A stretch of DNA of 64,000 nucleotides from Polaribacter litorisediminis (GCF_019968605.1 NZ_CP082966.1:476001-540000); one strand, 5' to 3'. Positions 50,407 through 60,671 are shown, numbered from the stretch's first letter. Notes: generated from the letters alone by a model not told the origin. Made by a program: numbers and translations.

Positions 50407-52314
50407 TTATTTGAATTTAAAAGCTAACATTCCTAACGGCGGTAGGTTTAATTCAATAGAATTTTCTCTATGATTCCATCTTTTTTTATTTGAACTTAAT
50501 TTTTTGTTTTTATAATGATCTGTTCCGTTATATTTTTTGGAATCACTGTTAAATATTTCTTTTAACGTCCCTGCTTTTGGCAATCCAACTCTGTAGTTTT
50601 CTCTAGGAATAGGAGTGAGGTTTAAAATTACAATGATATTATCTTTTGGGTTTTCTCCTTTTCTAATGTACGATAAAATAGAGTTTTCATGATCTCCATG
50701 ATCTATCCACTCAAAGCCTTCAGAAGAAAATTGTTTTTGATGCAAAGCAGGTTCTTTTTTGTATAAGTTATTTAAATCTCTAACAAGTGCTTGTGCGCCT
50801 TTATGAACATCGTATTGTAATAAATGCCAATCTAAACTCCCATTAAAATCCCATTCAGAAGTTTGTCCAAATTCTCCTCCTTGAAATATTAGTTTTGTTC
50901 CTGGATGCGTGTACATTAAACTATACAATAGCCTTAAGTTTCCAAATTTTTGCCATTCATCTCCAGGCATTTTTTCTATGAGAGATTTTTTACCATATAC
51001 AACTTCATCATGAGATAAAGGAAGCATAAAGTTTTCTGTAAAAGCATAATTTAAACTGAATGTTAAATCATTTTGATGGTGTTTTCTATAGATAGGTTCC
51101 TTGGCAAAATAATTTAAAGTGTCATGCATCCAGCCCATCATCCATTTCATTCCGAAACCTAAACCACCATCGTAAATGGGTCTAGAAACTTTAGGGAAAG
51201 AAGTAGATTCTTCGGCAATAGTTTGCACATCAGGAAAAGCTTCATATACGGCTGTATTCATTTCTTTTATAAAATCGATAGCTTCTAAATATTCTCTACC
51301 CCCAAACATATTTGGTTCCCATTCTCCTTCCTCTCTAGAGTAATCTAAAAATAACATAGAGGCTACTGCATCTACTCTTAAACCATCTGCATGGTATTGA
51401 TCTAGCCAAAAAATAGCATTACTAATCAAAAAGGCTTTGATTTCATTTCTGCCGTAATTAAAAATTAAACTTTTCCAGTCTTGATGATATCCTTTGCGTC
51501 TATCAGGATGCTCGTATAAATGAGATCCATCAAAATATCCTAATCCATGATCATCTGACGGGAAATGAGAAGGTACCCAATCTAATAAAACTCCAATTCC
51601 TTTTTCGTGAAATTTATCAACTAAAAATTTAAATTCGTCAGGATATCCAAAACGGGATGTTGGTGCAAAATATCCTGTTAATTGATATCCCCAACTTGGG
51701 TCATAGGGATACTCCATGATGGGCATAAATTCTACGTGTGTAAAATTCATGTCGGCTACATAGTTCACCAATTCATCTGCTAATTCATAATAGCTTAAAA
51801 ATCTATTTTCTTCGGTTTGTTTTTTCCAAGAACCTAAATGAACTTCATATACAGAAAAAGGCGCATCTAGTGCATTGTTTTTCTTTCTGTTTTTCATCCA
51901 TTTTTTATCTTTCCATTGGTAATTATCTTCCCAAACTTGCGAAGCAGTTTTTGGCGGATGTTCGCATCTTCTTGCAAACGGATCTGATTTTTCGGTATGA
52001 ATATTACTATGAGAACTGTGTATTTTATATTTATAAATAGCGCCTTTTTCAACTCCAGGAATAAATCCTTCCCAAATTCCACTGCCATCCCAACGCACAT
52101 TTAAGTGATGTTCTCCTTCTAACCAAAAATTAAAATCTCCAATAACAGCAACGGATTTTGCACTGGGTGCCCAAACCGCAAAATAGGTTCCTTTAATGCC
52201 ATCTAACGTTATAATGTGGGAACCAAATTTTTCGTATAATCGATAATGTTTTCCAGCTTTAAATAAATTAATATCAAATTCTGTAAAAAGACTGTGTACT
52301 TTTGTTTGTGCCAT
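50407..52314 (-). CDS. glgB: 1,4-alpha-glucan branching enzyme
   Basis: The 635-residue GH13 enzyme makes alpha-1,6 branches in glycogen. An N-terminal CBM48 domain (GTYFAVWAPSAKSVAVIGDF) precedes the barrel with ADGLRVDAVASMLFLDY (nucleophile Asp), the acid/base Glu in TIAEESTSFPKV and PLSHDEVVYGKKSL. It is the last gene of the five-gene glycogen operon, 4 bp after the maltokinase gene. The length is typical of the short (single CBM48) class. Confidence 0.96.
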   Translation of the reverse strand: MAQTKVHSLFTEFDINLFKAGKHYRLYEKFGSHIITLDGIKGTYFAVWAPSAKSVAVIGDFNFWLEGEHHLNVRWDGSGIWEGFIPGVEKGAIYKYKIHSSHSNIHTEKSDPFARRCEHPPKTASQVWEDNYQWKDKKWMKNRKKNNALDAPFSVYEVHLGSWKKQTEENRFLSYYELADELVNYVADMNFTHVEFMPIMEYPYDPSWGYQLTGYFAPTSRFGYPDEFKFLVDKFHEKGIGVLLDWVPSHFPSDDHGLGYFDGSHLYEHPDRRKGYHQDWKSLIFNYGRNEIKAFLISNAIFWLDQYHADGLRVDAVASMLFLDYSREEGEWEPNMFGGREYLEAIDFIKEMNTAVYEAFPDVQTIAEESTSFPKVSRPIYDGGLGFGMKWMMGWMHDTLNYFAKEPIYRKHHQNDLTFSLNYAFTENFMLPLSHDEVVYGKKSLIEKMPGDEWQKFGNLRLLYSLMYTHPGTKLIFQGGEFGQTSEWDFNGSLDWHLLQYDVHKGAQALVRDLNNLYKKEPALHQKQFSSEGFEWIDHGDHENSILSYIRKGENPKDNIIVILNLTPIPRENYRVGLPKAGTLKEIFNSDSKKYNGTDHYKNKKLSSNKKRWNHRENSIELNLPPLGMLAFKFK

Positions 52315-52318
52315 AGTT

Positions 52319-53947
52319 TTATGAGTTCATGATGTTTACAATACCTTTTAGCGGAATAATTGTCCATTTTGGTCTTGAATTGAGTTCGTAGCCTAACTCG
52401 TAAATTGCTTTTTCTAACAAGCAATATTTTAATAAAAAAATTCTTTCATTCGTGTAACCAATGTGTAAATTGGCTTTTTGTGTAACTTCTCTATAGGTTT
52501 CTAAAAAGATAGCAACCATATATTTGTACAATAACTCTCCGTATTCAAAAAGTTCTTCTTTGCTTTTTAGAGCATCTTTTTCATTGCTAAAAATTGTTGA
52601 GTAGATTGCATAATTAAAAGATCTAAAGAGACCAGCAACGTCTTTTAATGGTGGTTGTTTTACTTTGCGATCTCTGATGGTGCTTTCTGGTTCTCCTTCA
52701 AAATCTAGAATACAAAAATCATCATCTTGCACTAAAATTTGTCCTAAATGATAATCGCCATGAATTCTAATGCGTTCTCCTTTTAGTTTTGTCCAGTCAA
52801 AATTGACTAAGCGCTTTCTAATTTTGTTTTTTTGGTCTAAAAATTCTTTAGCTAATTGTAGAGAATATCCTTCTAATTTGTGAAGATTATTTTCCATTAA
52901 ATTTAATCTGTTTTGAAATTGATAGGTCAATCTGTTTTTTAACCAAACTGAATAATCACCATTAAAACGCTCAGGAGTAAAGGCTGTATCTTCAAATTCT
53001 GAGCCTAGGGCAATGTGCATTTCTGCAGTTCTTTGTGCTATCAGATTCACTTTTTCAATTAAGTTTAACCCCATCCAATCTATAATTTCAGGAGGAAGTT
53101 CCGATATTTTTCTCCGTTCAAAAAGGTTAATGGTTGGTAATTCAGAAAACTGAATGTTTTTTACCGCGATATCCTTAAATATTACATGTAGCTCTTTTAA
53201 AAAATACTCCCAAGCATCCCCATTATTACGAACTAGTTTTTGCATTAAACCAATGGTAATGTGTACATTGTCAGAGTCGATAATATTCATGCTCCCCATA
53301 TAAGGAGGGGTGTTTTTAAAATCTTTTTTAGCTGATAAAAAACGACTCATTTCATAATCTGGGTTTTTATCAGCATAGATTCTTCGAAAGAATTTTAAGA
53401 TAAAAGTATCGTTATAAATAATGGACGTGTTGCTCTGTTCTACACCCATAAATCTTGAGGATTCATAAGCAGGAAAATCAAATCCTTCTGTTTTATGATA
53501 TTGAACAGGTGTTTTATCAACAGGTAAAGCAGCAATAATTCTATTGTAAACAACCTTTCTAAAAGCTTCTAAATGCATCGCATCAATAATAAAACCATTT
53601 TGGTTTTTAAGCTTTAAAGGAAGAATTCTACCTTCTTTATGGTCATGAATATCAGAAACAAAGGCTATCGGTAAAAAATAATGATGATAAAATGCTTCTT
53701 CAAAATTTACTTCTAAAATAAGACCAAAATAGACTTCGTTGCCCTGCTGAATTCTAAAATATTCACTTAATTCGATGTATTTTAATTTGCTAGATTTACC
53801 AGCATACCAGCGCTGACGTATGATATAATCTTCTAAAACTTCTGATAAAAAAACGGAAACAAAATTTTTGTCTTCTATCAAGTTTTCCCATTCATTTTTG
53901 GAGGAAAAGATAGCAGACAAAGAATTTGTAAATGGTTCTTTTGGCAT
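52319..53947 (-). CDS. Maltokinase (Mak/Pep2 family)
   Basis: The 542-residue protein belongs to the aminoglycoside phosphotransferase-like fold. The catalytic loop is RIHGDYHLGQILVQDDDFCI and the metal site is LDFEGEPESTIRDRKVKQPP, both hallmarks of maltokinases. It phosphorylates maltose to maltose-1-phosphate, the donor used by GlgE. It overlaps the glgE stop by one base (TAATG-type junction) and precedes glgB by 4 bp. No trehalose synthase (TreS), the common fusion or neighbour partner that supplies maltose, is in the window. Confidence 0.92.
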   Translation of the reverse strand: MPKEPFTNSLSAIFSSKNEWENLIEDKNFVSVFLSEVLEDYIIRQRWYAGKSSKLKYIELSEYFRIQQGNEVYFGLILEVNFEEAFYHHYFLPIAFVSDIHDHKEGRILPLKLKNQNGFIIDAMHLEAFRKVVYNRIIAALPVDKTPVQYHKTEGFDFPAYESSRFMGVEQSNTSIIYNDTFILKFFRRIYADKNPDYEMSRFLSAKKDFKNTPPYMGSMNIIDSDNVHITIGLMQKLVRNNGDAWEYFLKELHVIFKDIAVKNIQFSELPTINLFERRKISELPPEIIDWMGLNLIEKVNLIAQRTAEMHIALGSEFEDTAFTPERFNGDYSVWLKNRLTYQFQNRLNLMENNLHKLEGYSLQLAKEFLDQKNKIRKRLVNFDWTKLKGERIRIHGDYHLGQILVQDDDFCILDFEGEPESTIRDRKVKQPPLKDVAGLFRSFNYAIYSTIFSNEKDALKSKEELFEYGELLYKYMVAIFLETYREVTQKANLHIGYTNERIFLLKYCLLEKAIYELGYELNSRPKWTIIPLKGIVNIMNS

Positions 53948-55884
53948 TATTTATTGATTTTAAAAATATGAAAAGGTAAAGTAGCATGTAACTCTACATA
54001 ATTCCATTCATTAAACCAATGATAAGAGTTTTTTGTGATCAAGTCTACAACTTCAACTTTATGACCGTGAGGTATTCTTAAATTGTTTAAAGGTAATTGA
54101 ACAGAACCAGCCTGCGAGTGGTAAGCGTCTAAACTTATGACAGTTAAGGTTTCATTAGTTCTATCGTCATTCCATTTATAAAAAGCAATTAAAGATTCAT
54201 TACCAGTTTCTAAAAATTGAATGTTATTGGTTTGTTGAAACGATTCATTTTCTTTTCTAATTTGATTTATTCTAGAAATTAGAAAGGTAACTTTGTTTTC
54301 TTTAAACCAATCATAATGACATAATTGGAATTTCTCTGACATATAGTATTCCTCTTTTCCGGCAATAGGTGTATCGATCATTTGCTCAAAAACAGGACCA
54401 TAAATTCCGATGTTAGAACTTAAGGTTGCTGCCAAAGCATATCGCTGTAAATATTTGCTTTCTGGAGCACCTTGCAAGTGATATGGATTAATATCTGGTG
54501 TATTTGGCCAGAAATTAGGGCGCATATATTCTTTTTGATTGGTTTGAGTTAACTCATTCATGTATTCAATTAATTCATGTTTTGAGTCTCTCCAGGTAAA
54601 ATAAGTATAAGATTGCGTGTATCCCTGTTTTGCTAATTGTTGCATTATTTTTGGTCTTGTAAATGCTTCTGCTAAAAATAACACATCTGGATGTTGTTTT
54701 TTTACTTCAGCAATTATCCAGCCCCAAAAATAGTAAGGTTTTGTATGTGGATTATCAACTCTAAAAACAGTAATTCCGCAATCAATCCAATAAAGTAAAG
54801 TGTCTAAACATTCTTGCCAAAGATTTTTATAATCCTTAGATTCCCAGTAAATAGGTAGAATATCTTGGTATTTTTTTGGTGGATTTTCTGCGTATTGCAC
54901 GGTTCCATCGGGTCTCCATTTAAACCAATCTGGATGCTCTTTTACCCAAGGATGATCTGGGGCCGCTTGCAAGGCATAATCCATAGCAACTTCAATTCCT
55001 AATTCTTTTGCCTTGGCAACTAGATGTTTAAAGTCTTCTAAAGAACCTAATTCAGGATGTATGTCTTTATGACCTCCATATTTAGAACCAATTCCCCAAG
55101 TGGAGCCAACATCACCATCTTGCGCTACCGTCGTGTTGTTTTTGCCTTTTCGGTTCACCTCACCAATAGGATGAATAGGAGGGAAGTATAAAGTGTCAAA
55201 TCCCATTTGGGCAACCCTCGGTAACAACCTATGACAGTCATTAAATGTACCATGTTTACCTTCTTGTTCTGATGCTGAACGTGGAAAAAATTCATACCAA
55301 GTAGAAAATCTTGCCTTTTTTCTGTCTACATAGACAGGATATTCTTGAGATGTTTGCGTTAAGAATTTCTCTGGATTGTTTTTAAGAATATTTGTAAGTC
55401 TTTCTGACGTTGCTTCTTTGATAGCTTCATCGTACTTTTCTGTATTTTTAAAAATAAAAATAAGGTGTAATAAATATTCTTTATCTTCTGGAAGAACGTT
55501 ATCTATAATAGCAAATAAAAGTTCTGCTCCTTCTAATAATTCTGAGTTTACATGCTGATAATCATCAATTTTACGTCCAATTCCATGTTGCCAGTTTAAA
55601 GCATAATCTACCCAGCCTTCTATTTTATAAGCATAAAAGCCCTGTTTTGGAGTTTGAAAACTAGCCATGTATCCGTCATTAGAAGTAGGATACATTCTTT
55701 TCTCAGACCAAGATTTTTCTGATTCGTGTTTATATAACAAGCTTGCTTGAAGTACATCATGGCCATCAACCAAAACATCTGCAGTAACATTTACAATTTC
55801 ATCTACAACACGCTTAATCGCTACGGTTCCCTGATTTAATTGAGGAGCAACATTTTCTATGACAATTCTACTTTGATTTTGCAT
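53947..55884 (-). CDS. glgE: Alpha-1,4-glucan:maltose-1-phosphate maltosyltransferase
   Basis: The 645-residue GH13_3 enzyme adds maltosyl units from maltose-1-phosphate to alpha-1,4-glucans. The N-terminal beta and helical-insert domains precede the barrel. The nucleophile is in FRVDNPHTKP (Asp377) and the acid/base in LFLAEAFTRP (Glu406). The GlgE-specific signatures STWYEFFPRS and YFPPIHPIGEVNRKGKNN are clear. It is preceded by glgC (38 bp) and overlaps the maltokinase gene. Its presence defines a GlgE-type glycogen pathway. Confidence 0.96.
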   Translation of the reverse strand: MQNQSRIVIENVAPQLNQGTVAIKRVVDEIVNVTADVLVDGHDVLQASLLYKHESEKSWSEKRMYPTSNDGYMASFQTPKQGFYAYKIEGWVDYALNWQHGIGRKIDDYQHVNSELLEGAELLFAIIDNVLPEDKEYLLHLIFIFKNTEKYDEAIKEATSERLTNILKNNPEKFLTQTSQEYPVYVDRKKARFSTWYEFFPRSASEQEGKHGTFNDCHRLLPRVAQMGFDTLYFPPIHPIGEVNRKGKNNTTVAQDGDVGSTWGIGSKYGGHKDIHPELGSLEDFKHLVAKAKELGIEVAMDYALQAAPDHPWVKEHPDWFKWRPDGTVQYAENPPKKYQDILPIYWESKDYKNLWQECLDTLLYWIDCGITVFRVDNPHTKPYYFWGWIIAEVKKQHPDVLFLAEAFTRPKIMQQLAKQGYTQSYTYFTWRDSKHELIEYMNELTQTNQKEYMRPNFWPNTPDINPYHLQGAPESKYLQRYALAATLSSNIGIYGPVFEQMIDTPIAGKEEYYMSEKFQLCHYDWFKENKVTFLISRINQIRKENESFQQTNNIQFLETGNESLIAFYKWNDDRTNETLTVISLDAYHSQAGSVQLPLNNLRIPHGHKVEVVDLITKNSYHWFNEWNYVELHATLPFHIFKINK

Positions 55885-55922
55885 TAGATTGATTCATTTA
55901 TATAATAAAAAGTAAGAGTTTT

Positions 55923-57188
55923 TTATCCTATGACGGTTCCTTTGGCTATGGTTGCGTCTTTTTTAATGACTACTATACCATCTTTAACCATATAAGTATC
56001 TGTTTCGATATCATCTATATGTGAGCCACCATTAATTCTAACATCATCTCCAATTCTACAATTTTTATCAACGATACAATTATGAATATAGCATCTTTTA
56101 CCAATACCCATCATAATTTCTATGCCTTTACTATCAACTTCTGCTAAAGACTCATAAGAGTCATTACCCATTATATAGGTATTAGAAATTAATGAGTTTT
56201 TACCAATTCTAGAACGGATTCCAATAACAGCTCTTTCTATTTTTTCTGCTTGAATGATACAACCATCACCAATTACTGCTTTATTTAAAATTGTCCCAGA
56301 AATTTTTGAAGTAGGTAAAATTCTTGGTCTAGTATAAATTCCTTTTTCATCATATAAATTGAATTGAGGAACATCATCTGTTAAACCTAAGTTAGCTTCG
56401 AAAAAAGAATCTATGCTACCAATATCTTCCCAATAACCTTCATATTGGTAACTTAATGTTTTATGCTTATCGATGGCTTGTGGTATAATTTCTTTTCCAA
56501 AATCATTCGTGTCAGGATTATTCATCAACTCAACTAATAAATTTCTATTAAAAATATAGATCCCCATAGAAGCTAAATAATCTCTGCCTTGAGATTTCAT
56601 TTCATCGCCCACATCAGAAGTCCAATTTGGTAATAGTTCAGGAGCTGGTTTTTCAATAAAAGAAGTAATTATATTTTCATTATTAGTTTTTAACAAACCA
56701 AAGGAAGTTGCGTCTTTTGCGTTTACAGGATAGGTGGCAATAGATATTTCTGCACCACTATTTCTGTGTTTTTCAATCATATCATTAAAGTCCATTTGAT
56801 ACAATTGATCTCCAGAAAGTATTAACGCGTATTCAAAATCATTTTGTAAAAAATGGTGCATACTTTGCCTTACAGCATCAGCAGTTCCTTGAAACCATTT
56901 ATCACTATGTATGGTTTGTTCTGCCGCTAATACATCTACAAAAGCAGAACTAAAAAAACTAAAGTGATACGTGTTTTTAATATGTGCATTTAAAGAAGCA
57001 GAATTAAACTGTGTTAAAACATATATTCTTTTAATATCAGAATTGATACAATTAGAAATTGGGATATCTACCAATCTATACTTCCCAGCAATAGGTACAG
57101 CGGGTTTTGATCTATCTTTTGTTAAAGGATATAGTCTTGACCCTTGGCCTCCCCCTAAAATAATTCCTAATACTTTATCATTTATCAT
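55923..57188 (-). CDS. glgC: Glucose-1-phosphate adenylyltransferase
   Basis: The 421-residue enzyme makes ADP-glucose from ATP and glucose-1-phosphate. The nucleotide-binding start GIILGGGQGSRLYPLTKDRS and the allosteric/substrate region SKPAVPIAGKYRLVDIPISN are canonical. YEGYWEDIGSIDSFFEANL follows, then left-handed beta-helix repeats to the C-terminus (VDKNCRIGDDVRINGGSHID). It lies 4 bp after glgA/glgM and provides its donor. Confidence 0.96.
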   Translation of the reverse strand: MINDKVLGIILGGGQGSRLYPLTKDRSKPAVPIAGKYRLVDIPISNCINSDIKRIYVLTQFNSASLNAHIKNTYHFSFFSSAFVDVLAAEQTIHSDKWFQGTADAVRQSMHHFLQNDFEYALILSGDQLYQMDFNDMIEKHRNSGAEISIATYPVNAKDATSFGLLKTNNENIITSFIEKPAPELLPNWTSDVGDEMKSQGRDYLASMGIYIFNRNLLVELMNNPDTNDFGKEIIPQAIDKHKTLSYQYEGYWEDIGSIDSFFEANLGLTDDVPQFNLYDEKGIYTRPRILPTSKISGTILNKAVIGDGCIIQAEKIERAVIGIRSRIGKNSLISNTYIMGNDSYESLAEVDSKGIEIMMGIGKRCYIHNCIVDKNCRIGDDVRINGGSHIDDIETDTYMVKDGIVVIKKDATIAKGTVIG

Positions 57189-57192
57189 TTCC

Positions 57193-58398
57193 TTATTTTT
57201 TTAATGATTTATATAATTCTTTTACTTGTTTTGCTATTGCGATCCAATCAAAATGATCTTCTACTCTTTTTCTCCCTTTTTTAGCCATAGACTTTCTTAA
57301 TATTGGGTCTCTTGTCAGGGTATTAATACCATCCGCTAAATCTTTTGCAAATTTATCTGGATTTACGGGTTCAAAAGGAGCTGAATCTTGCTGTTCTACC
57401 GGAATTAGAAAACCAGTTTCTCCATGCACAACCACTTCTTTGATGCCGCCAACGGCACTCGCCACAACTGCTGTATCGCAAGCCATAGCTTCAATATTTA
57501 TGATGCCGAAGGGTTCATAAATAGATGGGCAGCAAAATACAGCTGCATGAGAATATAATTGGATAATTTCTTCTTTGGTCACCATTTTATCAATCCAAAT
57601 TACATTTTTACGTGTTTTTTGAACTTCATGAACCGCCTCTTGCATTTCTAATCCGATTTCTTTTGTATCTGGAGCGCCTGCACACAATACTATTTGAGTA
57701 TCTGGATCTATATATTTAATAGCATTTACTAAATGAATAATTCCTTTTTGTCGTGTTATTCTTCCAACAAAAAGTACATACGGTTTTGTTTTATCAATAT
57801 TGTAGGTTTCTAAAGTATCCGATTCTGAAGTTGTTATATATTGTTGAAGGTTAATGCCGTTATAAATAACTTTAACTTTACTTTCATCAACATTAAAATA
57901 CTTTAAAACATCTTCTTTGGTTTCTTCGGATACGGCTATTAATGCATCTGCCATTTCAATCGCTGTTTTTTCAATCCAAGAAGAAGTATCATAACCACGA
58001 CCTAATTGCTCTCTTTTCCAGGGTCGAAGAGGTTCTAAAGAATGGGTGGTAATAACAAGCGGAATTCCGTAACAAAGTTTTGCAATGATGCCTGCAAAAT
58101 GCGCATACCAAGTATGGCAATGAATCACATCTGCATCAATTACATCTGCATTCATTTGTAGCCCTGTGCTTAAAGTTTGAAATATAGCCTTTAATTTATC
58201 ATCAGCATTTTCAAAAGCAGGATTGTCATAAGGGAATCCTTTTACACTTAAACTGCCATCTTTTAAGTCTTGGTCTCCAAAGCATCTAACTTCAACGTCC
58301 ATCAATTTAGAGAGCTCAGTGGCAAGATATTCTACATGAACACCTGCACCGCCATAGACGTAGGGAGGAAATTCTCTAGTATAAAAAAGGGTTTTCAT
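57193..58398 (-). CDS. GT4-type glycogen synthase / maltose-1-phosphate synthase (GlgA/GlgM-like)
   Basis: The start is ATG 58398 (MKTLFYTREFPPYVYGGAGV); an in-frame ATG 42 bases upstream adds a non-conserved leader. The 401-residue protein is a GT-B glycosyltransferase with the GT4 EX7E region (CPSIYEPFGIINIEAMACD) and the RITRQKG phosphate loop. It resembles the actinobacterial type (GlgM), not classical GT5 GlgA. In the GlgE pathway GlgM joins ADP-glucose and glucose-1-phosphate into maltose-1-phosphate. Co-occurrence with GlgE supports that activity, but elongating synthase activity cannot be excluded. Confidence 0.88.
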   Translation of the reverse strand: MKTLFYTREFPPYVYGGAGVHVEYLATELSKLMDVEVRCFGDQDLKDGSLSVKGFPYDNPAFENADDKLKAIFQTLSTGLQMNADVIDADVIHCHTWYAHFAGIIAKLCYGIPLVITTHSLEPLRPWKREQLGRGYDTSSWIEKTAIEMADALIAVSEETKEDVLKYFNVDESKVKVIYNGINLQQYITTSESDTLETYNIDKTKPYVLFVGRITRQKGIIHLVNAIKYIDPDTQIVLCAGAPDTKEIGLEMQEAVHEVQKTRKNVIWIDKMVTKEEIIQLYSHAAVFCCPSIYEPFGIINIEAMACDTAVVASAVGGIKEVVVHGETGFLIPVEQQDSAPFEPVNPDKFAKDLADGINTLTRDPILRKSMAKKGRKRVEDHFDWIAIAKQVKELYKSLKK

Positions 58399-58603
58399 AA
58401 ATTTTAAGTAGTTTAAATTGGTTTGTTTTTTCAGAACCAAAATATAAGGAAATACTATTTAATACACTAAAAAATTAGATTCATTTAATTATAGATTTAG
58501 GTGATTATAAAATTATTAATATAAGTATTTTCTATTTATTTTTTATTGATTTAGAATTAAAATAGGAAAGAAACAATGTCTGGAAATCATTTAGTCTATT
58601 AAT

Positions 58604-59209
58604 TTAACTATTTCTTAATTTGTTTATTTCGTCTTGTAGTTGTCGCCTTAATTTTTGTTCTCTTTCAATAGATTTTTTTCTATGTTGTTCAAATTCTTGC
58701 TCAATTTCTAATAAGTTATTTTGAGCCTCTCTGGTGAGAACGTTACTTTTTGAAAATTTATAGATAAAATAAAATAAAGCTAAAAGGGATAGAACGATAA
58801 TACTCCAAAGTAAAATATTGTAAGTCTTTTTTTCTAATTGGGTACCCAACAGAGAAATTGAATTTTCTTTTTTATTGGCTGTTTCCAAATCTAATTGGGT
58901 TTTAGCTAAAAGATCTTTGGTTTTTTTAATATTATCTCTTTCTATTTTTAAGAGCCTTTCTTTTTCTATAATTAAATTTTTAGCAACTTTTAAGGAGTCT
59001 AAAATATTTTTCTTCAATTGGATAAATTTATCTTTATCAATAACCTTGTAAGTTTGATAGGTTGTTGAGATACGATAAATTTTGTCAAACTGGTTTTCAA
59101 CTGAATTTGAATCTTGAATTTCTTCTTTTGTTTCTTCTTTTGTTTCTTCTTGTGCAAACGATACAAAAGAAAGTAAGATCGAGAATATGGTAATTAGTTT
59201 AATTTTCAT
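58604..59209 (-). CDS. Secreted-signal, single-TM coiled-coil protein of unknown function
   Basis: The 201-residue protein has a signal peptide (IFSILLSFVSFAQ), an acidic KEETKEE stretch and a long coiled coil (about residues 60-125, rich in Lys, Leu and Glu). A membrane helix follows (ILLWSIIVLSLLALFYFIYK) and then a second charged coiled coil to the end. The topology suggests a periplasmic sensing or tethering arm joined to a cytoplasmic coiled coil. It lies between the glycogen operon and rplT on the same strand, separated from rplT by a terminator. No family was recognised with confidence. Confidence 0.7.
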   Translation of the reverse strand: MKIKLITIFSILLSFVSFAQEETKEETKEEIQDSNSVENQFDKIYRISTTYQTYKVIDKDKFIQLKKNILDSLKVAKNLIIEKERLLKIERDNIKKTKDLLAKTQLDLETANKKENSISLLGTQLEKKTYNILLWSIIVLSLLALFYFIYKFSKSNVLTREAQNNLLEIEQEFEQHRKKSIEREQKLRRQLQDEINKLRNS

Positions 59210-59241
59210 GAGTTTATTTTTATGAATGTAAATTTAAGAAA

Positions 59242-59268
59242 AAAACCCAAACTTTACGTTTGGGTTTT
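59242..59268. terminator. Terminator of the thrS-infC-rpmI-rplT operon
   Basis: AAACCCAAAC and GTTTGGGTTT form a 10-bp stem with a 5-nt loop, flanked by A/T runs. It lies 23 bp after the rplT stop on the minus strand. Confidence 0.88.
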
Positions 59269-59290
59269 AATATAAGCAAGTAATTTATAT

Positions 59291-59635
59291 TTATTTAATT
59301 TTCTCTACAACTGCCTTAAAAGCGTCTGGGTTGTTTACCGCTAAATCTGCTAAAACCTTACGGTTTAATTCGATGCTATTGGCTTTTACTTTACCCATAA
59401 ACTGAGAGTAAGACATTCCGTGTAAACGAGCTGCAGCGTTAATACGCACAATCCATAAAGAACGGAAGTTTCTCTTATTGTTTTTACGGTCACGGTATGC
59501 ATAAAGCATTCCTTTTTCAACCGCATTTTTTGCTACTGTGTAAACGTTTTTTCTACGTCCGAAGTAACCTTTTGCAGCCTTCAAGATTTTTTTTCTTCTT
59601 TTTCTTGAGGCTACTGAATTTACTGATCTTGGCAT
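59291..59635 (-). CDS. rplT: 50S ribosomal protein L20
   Basis: The 114-residue protein begins [20 protein letters not shown], a classic L20 start, and contains [20 protein letters not shown] and [21 protein letters not shown]20 is required for early 50S assembly and in many bacteria represses its own operon. The 150-bp gap to rpmI contains heptamer repeats and could hold a leader structure, but no L20 operator was identified. Confidence 0.98.
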   Translation of the reverse strand: MPRSVNSVASRKRRKKILKAAKGYFGRRKNVYTVAKNAVEKGMLYAYRDRKNNKRNFRSLWIVRINAAARLHGMSYSQFMGKVKANSIELNRKVLADLAVNNPDAFKAVVEKIK

Positions 59636-59702
59636 AATTTCAATGTGTTTTGTAGTAGGCGGTCTACTTAGTTATTAGTTATTGGTTCTTAGTGATTTAA
59701 TC

Positions 59703-59733
59703 ACTGTAAACTGTAAACTGCAAACTGCAAACT
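59703..59733. repeat. Heptamer tandem repeat (ACTGTAA/ACTGCAA)
   Basis: Two ACTGTAA units are followed by two ACTGCAA units and a partial ACT, in the rpmI-rplT gap. It is comparable to the heptamer array at 2622-2663. Confidence 0.88.
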
Positions 59734-59787
59734 CTTTTTTTTGTTTAGCCTAACTCCATGGTTAATAATTAAATTCCCGAATTAAGA

Positions 59788-59985
59788 TTATTTCAATCTT
59801 AACTGTTGCATAATGTTAGCTTCATCAGACTTATGTACTAAAGTATGATGTGTTAACTTTAACTTACGTTTCTTAGACTTCTTTGTTAAGATATGACTTT
59901 TAAACGCGTGCTTTCTTTTAATTTTACCAGTACCAGTAATCTTAAATCGTTTTTTGGCACTAGATTTGGTTTTCATTTTAGGCAT
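59788..59985 (-). CDS. rpmI: 50S ribosomal protein L35
   Basis: The 65-residue basic protein begins [20 protein letters not shown] and ends with the [12 protein letters not shown] tail usual for L35. It is the third gene of the thrS-infC-rpmI-rplT operon. The gap to infC (125 bp) is rich in AAGTT/ACTTT repeats but has no clear hairpin. Confidence 0.98.
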   Translation of the reverse strand: MPKMKTKSSAKKRFKITGTGKIKRKHAFKSHILTKKSKKRKLKLTHHTLVHKSDEANIMQQLRLK

Positions 59986-60110
59986 TTCTCCTTCGTGTTT
60001 TAACTTGCTTAATATTGTTAGTTGTAAAGTTGAAGTTTAGAAAGTTGTAAAGTTAAGTACAAACAAAACTTTAAGAACTTTAAAAAATTTTAAACTTTAA
60101 GAACGCTTTT

Positions 60111-60671
60111 TTATTTTCCTTTTTTAGGAGCGATAAACATAATCATACGTTTTCCTTCTAATTTAGGTAATTGTTCCACCTTGCCATATTCTTCTAATTC
60201 TTGAGCCAATTTTAATAATAAAATTTGTCCCTGCTCTTTAAAAATAATAGAACGGCCTTTAAAGAACACGAATGCTTTTAATTTAGCACCATCTTGTAAA
60301 AATTTTACGGCATGCTTCTTTTTAAATTCGTAATCATGTTCATCTGTTTGAGGACCAAAACGAATTTCTTTTATGGTAACTTTCGTTGCTTTAGACTTTA
60401 AACTCTTCTCACGCTTCTTTTGCTCATACAAGAACTTCTTGTAATCGATTATTTTACAAACGGGAGGTTTGGCTTTAGGTGAAATTTCTACCAAATCTAA
60501 TTCTTGTTCAACAGCTAATGCTTTTGCCTTATCTAAAGGATATACACCAACTTCCACATTATCGCCCACAAGACGAACTTCGTCAACATATTTTATTTTT
60601 TCATTAATCCTATGTTGATCTTCTTTGATTACTCTTAACGGCCTTCTCGACCTGCTTCTACGTATTGCTAT
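60111..60671 (-). CDS. infC: Translation initiation factor IF-3 with non-canonical AUA start
   Basis: The full protein is 186 residues, read from ATA at 60671-60669: (M)[18 protein letters not shown], then [18 protein letters not shown]. An in-frame TAG two codons upstream rules out an earlier start. The first ATG/GTG/TTG-type codon (GTG at 60569) would delete the conserved N-terminal domain strand. infC in E. coli starts on AUU, and IF-3 rejects such starts to repress itself, so AUA here probably serves the same autoregulation. Domains: N-terminal IF3-N (1-75), linker, C-terminal IF3-C (85-175; [20 protein letters not shown]). Confidence 0.92.
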   Translation of the reverse strand: MAIRRSRSRRPLRVIKEDQHRINEKIKYVDEVRLVGDNVEVGVYPLDKAKALAVEQELDLVEISPKAKPPVCKIIDYKKFLYEQKKREKSLKSKATKVTIKEIRFGPQTDEHDYEFKKKHAVKFLQDGAKLKAFVFFKGRSIIFKEQGQILLLKLAQELEEYGKVEQLPKLEGKRMIMFIAPKKGK

